Positions 41,281 through 47,631 of a stretch of 47,631 nucleotides of DNA are shown one piece after another. A model generated the notes under the pieces. It saw nothing but the letters and a program-made list of their open reading frames with translations, was not told the origin of the DNA and did not search any database. The position numbers and the translations under genes were made by a program. The stretch covers positions 1 to 47,631 of the forward strand of contig JAEYDD010000025.1 of the NCBI GenBank assembly GCA_023404095.1. The letters are read 5' to 3'. This DNA comes from Pseudomonadota bacterium. Its GTDB lineage: Bacteria > Pseudomonadota > Alphaproteobacteria > Rhizobiales > Rhizobiaceae. Every line of letters starts with the position of its first letter. Position 1 is the stretch's first letter.

Positions 41281-42077
41281 ATATGGTTCTCCAGCGCCTC
41301 TATCTCGGGCTTGTCGGCCTGTTCCTGCTGCTTCCGCTGATCGTCGTCGCCGGCGTCTCTGTCAACGAGAAGCAGACGCTTGCCTTCCCCCCGCAGGGCT
41401 TTTCGCTTTCCTGGTACGGCGAGATCTTCGCCAATCCAGAATGGCGGAATGCGCTCTTGGCCTCGGTCACTCTGGCGGCGGTCTCCGCGGCACTGGCGCT
41501 TGCCATCGCACTGCCGCTCGCCTGGTTTCTGTGGCGGCGACACGCCCCCTGGGCAAACGTCTTCCAGTTGCTGGGAATTGCCCCCTTCACCCTGCCGCCT
41601 GTCATCACCGCGCTCGGTCTCCTCACGTTCTGGGCCACGACGGGCTTCTACGGCCAGCCCTGGACGGCGGCCATCAGCCACGCGATCTTCTTCGTCACGC
41701 TTCCGCTTGTCACGCTGTCGCTCGGGTTTTCCTCGATAGACCGCTCGCTGGTCGAGGCGGCGGCAACGATGGGCGCCGACGACAGGACGATTTTCCGGAC
41801 AGTCGTGCTGCCGTTGATCCTGCCCTATCTCGTTTCCGGATACGCCTTTGCCTTCGTGCTGTCGCTCAACGAATACATCGTTGCCTACATGACCGTCGGC
41901 TTCACCATGGAGACGCTGCCGATCAAGATCTTCAATGCGCTGCGCTACGGCTACACGCCGACCATGGCGTCGGTAACGATCCTGTTTGTCGCGATCGCCG
42001 CATTGATCTTCGGTCTCGTGGCGCGCTTCGGCGACCTGCCGAAGCTGCTCGGCGCCATGTCGAACAACGAAAAATGA
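41277..42077 (+). CDS. Polyamine-type ABC transporter permease (PotC-like)
   Basis: A 266-residue permease with about six membrane helices and the EAA loop VEAAATMGADDRTIFRTVVLPL near 159-180. The ATG at 41277 overlaps the stop of the first permease; a longer in-frame start at 41133 lies inside that gene and is rejected. It completes the importer. Confidence 0.93.
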   Translation: MNMVLQRLYLGLVGLFLLLPLIVVAGVSVNEKQTLAFPPQGFSLSWYGEIFANPEWRNALLASVTLAAVSAALALAIALPLAWFLWRRHAPWANVFQLLGIAPFTLPPVITALGLLTFWATTGFYGQPWTAAISHAIFFVTLPLVTLSLGFSSIDRSLVEAAATMGADDRTIFRTVVLPLILPYLVSGYAFAFVLSLNEYIVAYMTVGFTMETLPIKIFNALRYGYTPTMASVTILFVAIAALIFGLVARFGDLPKLLGAMSNNEK

Positions 42078-42117
42078 ACCGGCATTGCGTCAAGGACATG
42101 CCTGGAGGAGGCGGACG

Positions 42118-42897
42118 ATGAAGATCGCAGCTTTGCAGATGCAAGCCGTGCCCGGCGACATCGAAGCGAACCTCGCGCGGATTGCAAGCGCCGCCAAGGA
42201 GGCCGCCGCTGGTGGGGCCAGGCTGCTGATTGCGCCCGAACTCGCCGTGAACGGCTACGGCGCCGCCGACGCCTTCGCGCGCCACGCCTCTCCCGCCGAC
42301 GGGGAACTGGTCGGCCAACTTGCCGCAATCGCGCGCGAGAACGGACTGGCACTGGTGGCAGGCTTTGCCGAGAAGCACGGCGACGCCGTCTATAACAGCG
42401 CCGTCTTTACCGACGGGATCGGCACCAACGCCGTCTACCGAAAGACTTGCCTGTATGGCGACTACGAACGGCAATGGTTTCGAGCGGAAGCGGCGGCCAC
42501 GATTCAGGTCAAGTTCGGCGGTCTGAACCTTGGCCTGCTGATCTGCTATGATGTCGAGTTTCCCGAAAACGTCCGCCGCCTGGCGCTGGCAGGCGTCGAT
42601 CTCGTGATTGTTCCGACCGCGCTGCCGCGCGGCGCATCCGGCACGTTCATCGCCGAACACATGATCCAGGTCCGGGCCTTCGAAAACCAGGTCTTCGTCG
42701 CCTATGTCGATCATTGCGGCGACGACGGGCTGTTCGCCTATGCGGGGCTGTCGCGCATCGCAGCCCCCGACGGAACGGTTCTGGCCGCAGCACCCGCAGA
42801 GGGTGAAGCCTTGATCTTCGCCGAGATCGAGCCGGGCGGCTACGCCGTCTCGAAGGCGGAAAATACCTACCTGCGGGATGTCGCCCTGGTCCGCTGA
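42118..42897 (+). CDS. Carbon-nitrogen hydrolase (nitrilase superfamily amidase)
   Basis: A 259-residue nitrilase-superfamily enzyme. The catalytic triad is readable as Glu in LLIAPELAVNGYG, Lys in YRKTCLYGDYE and Cys in GLLICYDVEFPE. GGAGGAGG precedes the ATG at 42118. It hydrolyses an amide or carbamoyl group. As the last gene of the ureohydrolase-ABC transporter operon it may act on 4-guanidinobutyramide, N-carbamoylputrescine or an omega-amide; the operon supports this general role but does not choose among them. Confidence 0.9.
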   Translation: MKIAALQMQAVPGDIEANLARIASAAKEAAAGGARLLIAPELAVNGYGAADAFARHASPADGELVGQLAAIARENGLALVAGFAEKHGDAVYNSAVFTDGIGTNAVYRKTCLYGDYERQWFRAEAAATIQVKFGGLNLGLLICYDVEFPENVRRLALAGVDLVIVPTALPRGASGTFIAEHMIQVRAFENQVFVAYVDHCGDDGLFAYAGLSRIAAPDGTVLAAAPAEGEALIFAEIEPGGYAVSKAENTYLRDVALVR

Positions 42898-43348
42898 AGA
42901 AGTACAACCTCAAGTACTTTCATTTTTTTCAGCGGAACATTCAAAAGCCGGAAGGAACCGGCAAGACATCTGTCTTTTTTCTGCCCAGTTTCGATTTTGG
43001 TGGGGGGAAAATTAAGTCGGCATTAACTGCAAGGACGCAATGTCGCTGCAACCACTCGTGGGCGCCCCGGCAAACACGAACAAGGGCGGCCCCTTCCGCA
43101 TGACGCGGTCCCATCACGGGCCTTTCAAACAATCATAGGCACTGAACCACCAGGGCGCGACGATCTTCGCGCCCGCGATGGTCGATGTTTCTCCCGTGCG
43201 GTTTCGAAGACCGTCGCGACAGCGGAGCCGTGCGCTTGACGACGTGCGGACCGACGCGCGCGGCCGTCGCCAACCCTGCGGTCATAGCCGCGGTCAAGAT
43301 CTCGGTTCCGTCGAAGGCGGGGCTTGAACGCGTTCAAGGTATGAAGAC
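42898..43348 (+). promoter_or_regulatory. 451-bp non-coding region before the chemotaxis operon
   Basis: No gene was found. AAGTAC (42901-42906) and GTACTT (42915-42920) bracket 8 bases and are followed by TTCATTTTTTT, a weak terminator for the amidase gene. GGGCGCGA (43153-43160) and TCGCGCCC (43167-43174) form a perfect 8-base-pair hairpin of unknown role. The AT-rich stretch around 42990-43030 is the most promoter-like part. Confidence 0.4.
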
Positions 43349-43681
43349 ATGAGCGATCCGCAGACTATTCCAGCCCACGGCACCGTCCTTCCGCAAAGCC
43401 TCTCCATTCGCAATGCCGCCGCCGTCCGCGATCTCCTGCATGCGGCATTCGAAAGCACCGATCCCGTGCTGCTCAACGTGCCGGATGATGCGGATATTGA
43501 TCTCAGCTTCCTGCAGCTTGTCGAAGCATCGCGGCGCCATGCGGAGCTCAACGGCCGCTCGTTCGGCCTGCAGAATCCCGCCAAGGGCAATCTTCTCTCT
43601 ACCCTGGAGCGCGCCGGCTTCATTGCCGACATGACCCCGCGCGACCGGGAATTCTGGCTTCATCGGAAGGAACAACAATGA
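43349..43681 (+). CDS. STAS-domain protein of the chemotaxis operon
   Basis: A 110-residue cytoplasmic protein resembling single STAS domains (anti-sigma-factor-antagonist fold): LPQSLSIRNAAAVRDLLHAAFESTDPVLLNVPDDADIDLSFLQLVEASRRHA. The usual phosphorylated Ser/Thr position after the acidic strand reads DLSFLQLV, so a serine is present. Its last four bases overlap the cheY start, so it belongs to the operon. AAGG lies 9 bases upstream of the ATG. Small STAS genes occur beside cheY/cheA in several rhizobial operons, with no settled role. Confidence 0.82.
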   Translation: MSDPQTIPAHGTVLPQSLSIRNAAAVRDLLHAAFESTDPVLLNVPDDADIDLSFLQLVEASRRHAELNGRSFGLQNPAKGNLLSTLERAGFIADMTPRDREFWLHRKEQQ

Positions 43682-44046
43682 GCGCCCACATTCTCACCGT
43701 CGATGATTCGGCGAGCATTCGCCTGACCACGAAGATCGCCCTGACCGGTGCGGGTTATCAGGTGACCGAAGCGGTGGACGGTCTCGATGGCCTGAACAAG
43801 GCCAAGGCCGGCACCTTTGACATGATTGTGACCGATCTCAACATGCCGAACATGAACGGCCTTGCGATGATCGAGGCCCTGCGCAGTTCGCCAGCACATA
43901 CGGGCATACCGATCATCTTCCTGACGACGGAATCGGACGCGGAGATGAAGAGCCGGGCCAAGGCAGCCGGCGCCACCGGCTGGATCACGAAGCCCTTCGA
44001 TCCCGAGCAGCTGGTCAAGATCGCAAAGAAGGTTCTCGGCAAATGA
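43678..44046 (+). CDS. cheY: Chemotaxis response regulator CheY
   Basis: A 122-residue stand-alone receiver domain. The acidic pair DD is at 9-10, the phosphoacceptor is D53 in VTDLNMPNMNG, the conserved Thr is in FLTTES and the Lys in WITKPFDPEQ. It takes phosphate from CheA and acts on the motor or as a phosphate sink. Both ends overlap neighbouring genes by ATGA. Confidence 0.95.
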   Translation: MSAHILTVDDSASIRLTTKIALTGAGYQVTEAVDGLDGLNKAKAGTFDMIVTDLNMPNMNGLAMIEALRSSPAHTGIPIIFLTTESDAEMKSRAKAAGATGWITKPFDPEQLVKIAKKVLGK

Positions 44047-46061
44047 CGACACTGGACCCGATCCAGGTATTCAGGACTGAAGCCGCCGAGCTCTTCGAAC
44101 AGATAGAAGGCGGCCTTCTGGATCTGCTGCACGATCTGTCCAATCAGGACCAGATAGACGCCGTCTTCCGCGGCCTACACACGCTCAAGGGCTCCGGCGC
44201 CATGTTCGGCTTCGAGGCCCTTGCCGCATTTACCCACCACTGCGAAACGGCCTTCGATCGCGTACGCAAGGGCGAAGTGCCGGCCAGTGCCGAGCTCGTT
44301 GCCTGCGTTCTTGCCGCCCAGGACCACATGAAGGCGCTGGTGGACAGGCCGAACGGCGACCATGCCGAAGAGGGCGACCGCCTCCTCGCAGAACTCCAGG
44401 CCGCCGTGGGCGGGCAGGGGGGCAACGGCACGGTGGTGACGCCGCCGCTGGCAGCAAACGCTCCCGTCGCAACAGAGAATGCAGCGAAGACCTGGAAGCT
44501 CTCGTTCCGCCTGCCGTCCAATGCGATGGCCAACGGCACCAACCCGCTCGGTCTTCTCGACGAACTGCGCGAGCTCGGCACCTGCGAGATCAAGGCCGAC
44601 CTCTCCAAGGTGCCCGGACTCAACCAGATCGAACCGGCGGACCTTTATGTGTCCTGGCAGGTGTCCCTCACAACGGACCAGCCGCGCTCGGCGATCGACG
44701 ACGTTTTCATCTTCGTCATGGACGAGATGGAACTCCAGATCGAACAGCAGTCGCCCTCCGCGCCCGTCGCAGACGCCAAGGCCCCGGGCACGCCTGCCGC
44801 ACCGGCGGCTGAAAAAGCCGTCATGGAGCCTCAAGCGAGGGCCGAAGCATCAGCGTCGGCAGTCGCCGAGACGAAAAACGGCAAGGCCGCCGAAAACGTC
44901 CGCGTCCCGGCCGAACGCCTCGACGAACTGATGGACCGGGTCGGCGAGCTCGTCATCGCACAGTCGCGCCTGTCCCAGCTTGCCGGCTCCAGCGTCGACA
45001 TCCAGCTGCGCGCGGTTTCGGAGGATGTGGAACGCCTGTCCGGCGAACTGCGCGACACGATGATGGTGCTGCGCATGGTTCCGGTGACTCAGCTGTTCTC
45101 CCGTTTCCGTCGCCTCGTGCATGATCTCGCCCGCGAGACCGGCAAGATGATCGAGCTGGAATTCGAAGGAGAGACGACCGAAGTCGACAAGACGGTCATC
45201 GAGCGCCTCGCCGATCCGCTCGTGCATCTGGTGCGCAACTCCATCGATCACGGGCTGGAGCTCCCCGACGAACGCATCGCCGCCGGCAAGGATCGCTCCG
45301 GCCGCGTCCTTCTGTCAGCGCGACAGTCGGGCGGCGAGGTCATCATCACCATCAAGGACGACGGCCGAGGCATCAATCGCGAACGCGTTCGGGCAAAAGC
45401 AGAAGCTTCCGGGCTCATTCAACCCGGCCAGCAGCTGATGGATCAGGAACTGCTGCAGCTCATCTTCCAGCCGGGTTTCTCCACCGCCGCCCAGGTGACC
45501 AACCTCTCGGGGCGCGGCGTCGGCATGGACGTGGTCAAGAAGACCGTCGAGGCGTTGCGCGGCGTCATCGACATCCGCAGCGAACCGGGCAAGGGCTCGG
45601 AGATATCGCTGCGCATTCCGCTGACGCTGGCGATCATCGACGGGCTGCTCGTTCGCGTCGGATCAGGCAACTATGTGATCCCGCTGTCGGCTGTCGAAGA
45701 ATGCCTGGAACTGTCACTCGAAGAAGACCTGCGTTCCCGCGGACGGAGCTTCATCTCGCTGCGCGACAGCCTGGTACCGTATCTGCGCCTTCGCGATCTC
45801 TTTCGGACCGGTACCGCACCCGATCCCTATCAGAAGGTCGTTGTCATCTCGACGGGCGACGAACGGGTGGGTCTGGTGGTCGACCAGATCATCGGCGACC
45901 ACCAGACCGTGATCAAATCAATGTCCAAGCTCCATCATGACGTCGTGACGTTCTCGGGCGCCACCATTCTGGGCGACGGAAGCGTCGCGCTTATTCTGGA
46001 CGTCATCCACCTCATCAACGTCGGACAACAGCAGGAGGCGCAATTGCGGGCCGCAGGATGA
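44043..46061 (+). CDS. cheA: Chemotaxis histidine kinase CheA
   Basis: A 672-residue CheA. The P1 phosphotransfer domain (about 1-110) has H46 in RGLHTLKGSGAMFGF. A middle domain (about 150-240; WKLSFRLPSNAMANGTNPLGLLDELRELG) is followed by an Ala/Pro linker, the P3 dimerisation helices (about 283-345; RVPAERLDELMDRVGELVIAQSRL) and the P4 ATPase domain (HLVRNSIDHGLELPDERIAAGK, DDGRGI, FQPGFST, GRGVGMDVV). The P5 CheW-like domain runs from about 530 to the end. It phosphorylates CheY under control of the chemoreceptor. Overlaps of four bases with cheY and cheW show translational coupling. Confidence 0.96.
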   Translation: MTTLDPIQVFRTEAAELFEQIEGGLLDLLHDLSNQDQIDAVFRGLHTLKGSGAMFGFEALAAFTHHCETAFDRVRKGEVPASAELVACVLAAQDHMKALVDRPNGDHAEEGDRLLAELQAAVGGQGGNGTVVTPPLAANAPVATENAAKTWKLSFRLPSNAMANGTNPLGLLDELRELGTCEIKADLSKVPGLNQIEPADLYVSWQVSLTTDQPRSAIDDVFIFVMDEMELQIEQQSPSAPVADAKAPGTPAAPAAEKAVMEPQARAEASASAVAETKNGKAAENVRVPAERLDELMDRVGELVIAQSRLSQLAGSSVDIQLRAVSEDVERLSGELRDTMMVLRMVPVTQLFSRFRRLVHDLARETGKMIELEFEGETTEVDKTVIERLADPLVHLVRNSIDHGLELPDERIAAGKDRSGRVLLSARQSGGEVIITIKDDGRGINRERVRAKAEASGLIQPGQQLMDQELLQLIFQPGFSTAAQVTNLSGRGVGMDVVKKTVEALRGVIDIRSEPGKGSEISLRIPLTLAIIDGLLVRVGSGNYVIPLSAVEECLELSLEEDLRSRGRSFISLRDSLVPYLRLRDLFRTGTAPDPYQKVVVISTGDERVGLVVDQIIGDHQTVIKSMSKLHHDVVTFSGATILGDGSVALILDVIHLINVGQQQEAQLRAAG

Positions 46062-46585
46062 CGATTGCAGCAAGCAAGCACGAATTCGCCAGGTTGTGGA
46101 ACGGCGCCGAGGAACTCGCCGTGCTGACGTTCAATCTCAATGGCGAGACCTTCGCGATCGAAGCGATCGTGGTGCAGGAAATCCTGGACCTTCTGCCTGA
46201 AACGAGCGTGCCCGGGTCCCAGGCCTTCGTCGGCAGTGTCATCAACTTCCGCGGGAAGGTTATCCCTCTCGCCGACATCCGGCTGGCCTTCGGCATGGAG
46301 GCGACCAGACCGACCATCGACAGCCGCATCGTCGTCATCGAGCTCGATCTTGGCGGCGAACCGACGCTCATCGGCATTCGTACCGACCGCGTCTATGAGG
46401 TCACCACACTCTCGCGCGCAGCAAGCGAACCGCCACCGAGCGTCGGCATGCGTTGGCGTGCCGACTACATCGATTGCCTCGTCAAACGCGACGGCGAGTT
46501 CATCATTGTCCCAAACCTGAATGCCATTTTCAATTCGCGAGGGGAGCGTGCCGGCTCCGCAGCGGCAAATAGCGAAGGTAGGTAA
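46058..46585 (+). CDS. cheW: Chemotaxis adaptor CheW
   Basis: A 175-residue CheW scaffold linking receptors to CheA. LAVLTFNLNGETFAIEAIVVQEIL and GSVINFRGKVIPLADIRLAFG are the family landmarks. It overlaps cheA by four bases and ends four bases before the chemoreceptor start. Confidence 0.95.
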   Translation: MTIAASKHEFARLWNGAEELAVLTFNLNGETFAIEAIVVQEILDLLPETSVPGSQAFVGSVINFRGKVIPLADIRLAFGMEATRPTIDSRIVVIELDLGGEPTLIGIRTDRVYEVTTLSRAASEPPPSVGMRWRADYIDCLVKRDGEFIIVPNLNAIFNSRGERAGSAAANSEGR

Positions 46586-46589
46586 AACC

Positions 46590-47631
46590 ATGAAGTTCAC
46601 GATTAAGCTTAAATTGATACTGGCCTTCGCATTTCTGATCGTCCTGCTTGTGGGGACGGCTGCATACAGCCTCCGCAGCCTGGCGCAGCTCAACGATTCG
46701 ATGGAGGCGATGGTCGCCGGCCCCGTCACACGCCTTGAGCTTGTGCAAAACATCAACACCGCCCAGCTGCAAGGCATACGCCAGCAGAAGAACCTGATCG
46801 GCGCCTCGTCCCAGGCTGATATCCAGTCCGCGGAGGCAAAGGGCAACGAAGCGCGTGCGGACCTGAAATCGGCGCTCGATACTGCGCTGAGCATAGCATC
46901 GGAACAGGGTCGGCCGCACTGGCTCAACATTCAGCAACTGGCAGACAAGGCCAACGCCGTCGACGACCGCATCCGGGTATTGATGCAGTCCGGTTCCGTC
47001 GAACAGGCGCAGCGCCTGTCGGTGACCGACGCGCGGCAGGCCGCAAATGACCTCGATGAGGCGGTCGAGGAACTGGTCGCATTGTCCAAGCAGCAGCTAG
47101 CCGCTGCCAATGACGCGGCACAACTTGCCTATGAATCAACCCGCAATATCACGATCGGGGTTGCAGCCGGCGCGGCGATAATCGCCTTCCTTGCAGCCCT
47201 TTGGATCTCGATCACGATCAGCCGCGGCCTGCTTCGCGCAACCTCGGCGGTACGGACAGTTGCGGAAGGGGACCTGACGACCGTCGCGGAGGTCCGGACG
47301 AACGATGAGATCGGAGAGTTGCTCGGCCATGTCAATGCGATGATCGAGCGCTTGCGCGGCGTCGTGGGTGATGCACTCGCCGCCTCCGACAACGTCTCAG
47401 CCGGCAGCCAGGAGCTGTCCTCATCCTCCGAGCAGCTGTCGCAGGGTGCGACCGAGCAGGCGTCATCCGCCGAAGAGGCCTCCGCCTCGATGGAGGAAAT
47501 GGCAGCCAACATCAAGCAGAACGCCGACAACGCCGCACAGACGGAAAAGATCGCCCGCCAGTCGGCGAAGGACGCCGAAGCCAGCGGCGATGCCGTCGGC
47601 CGTGCGGTCGGCGCCATGCGCACCATCGCAG
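46590..47631 (+). CDS. Methyl-accepting chemotaxis protein (3' end cut by window edge)
   Basis: The first 347 residues of a chemoreceptor. A transmembrane helix at about 7-27 and a second at about 186-208 enclose a four-helix-bundle-type (4HB_MCP-like) periplasmic sensor region of about 155 residues. A HAMP domain (about 209-262; RTVAEGDLTTVAEVRTNDEIGELLGHVNAMI) and the start of the coiled signalling domain (ELSSSSEQLSQGATEQASSAEEASASMEEMAANI) follow. AGGTAGG precedes the ATG. Ligand is unknown. Further che genes (cheR, cheB) are expected to the right. Confidence 0.95.
   Translation, partial: MKFTIKLKLILAFAFLIVLLVGTAAYSLRSLAQLNDSMEAMVAGPVTRLELVQNINTAQLQGIRQQKNLIGASSQADIQSAEAKGNEARADLKSALDTALSIASEQGRPHWLNIQQLADKANAVDDRIRVLMQSGSVEQAQRLSVTDARQAANDLDEAVEELVALSKQQLAAANDAAQLAYESTRNITIGVAAGAAIIAFLAALWISITISRGLLRATSAVRTVAEGDLTTVAEVRTNDEIGELLGHVNAMIERLRGVVGDALAASDNVSAGSQELSSSSEQLSQGATEQASSAEEASASMEEMAANIKQNADNAAQTEKIARQSAKDAEASGDAVGRAVGAMRTIA

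Overview
The window looks like part of a secondary replicon (megaplasmid or chromid) of a Rhizobiaceae-type alphaproteobacterium, in the neighbourhood of Ensifer/Sinorhizobium, Shinella or Rhizobium. The reasons are RepA and RepC proteins of the rhizobial repABC type, a dctB/dctD/dctA locus laid out as in Sinorhizobium, high GC throughout (judged by eye), many four-base ATGA gene overlaps, and a high density of ABC transporters, LysR regulators and sigma-54 regulators. Genus is inference; no rRNA or tRNA gene was seen.

Layout. 1-783 is the 3'-truncated gene for a sugar ABC transporter binding protein, with a repeat-rich control region. 1033-2777 is a divergent LysR regulator/TauE-type exporter pair. 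2836-3774 is ribB behind an FMN riboswitch and its own promoter. 3854-8679 is the C4-dicarboxylate system: dctD and dctB on the minus strand, and dctA on the plus strand with a sigma-54 promoter, tandem DctD-like sites and a terminator. 8789-12623 holds an AraC regulator, a small secreted protein and a two-gene operon coding a membrane dCache-type sensor with no output domain followed by a pentameric ligand-gated ion channel (pLGIC). 12805-16799 holds a YdeP-family molybdopterin oxidoreductase, a small overlapping gene and a proline-iminopeptidase-like hydrolase. 16968-24218 is an aldehyde/monooxygenase region: a GAF-Fis regulator, an aldehyde dehydrogenase, a DUF779 protein, an AcoR-like sigma-54 activator and a flavin monooxygenase with a sigma-54 promoter.

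24381-25900 pairs a CmoA-like (carboxy-SAM synthase) protein with an ICMT/PEMT-like membrane methyltransferase. 25936-26880 carries a copper-chaperone-like protein and a TetR regulator. 27156-30834 is a translationally coupled operon of an MFS transporter, an aldonolactone-oxidase-like flavoprotein and a D-threonine-aldolase-like PLP enzyme. 30861-33706 is the replication locus: repC and repA with a counter-transcribed RNA between them and no repB. 33999-36810 has a MarR regulator, an aminotransferase and a LysR regulator. 36936-42897 is a probable polyamine/guanidino-compound catabolic operon (ureohydrolase, PotDABC-like ABC transporter, nitrilase-superfamily amidase). 43349 to the end is a chemotaxis operon (STAS protein, CheY, CheA, CheW and a truncated MCP).

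The best candidates for undescribed systems are (i) the dCache sensor plus pLGIC operon, where a sensor lacking any kinase or chemotaxis output is coupled to an ion-channel gene, and (ii) the CmoA-like plus membrane methyltransferase pair, which suggests carboxymethyl transfer from carboxy-SAM outside tRNA modification. The repA-repC locus lacking repB is also notable. All assignments come from reading sequence motifs; no database search was run.
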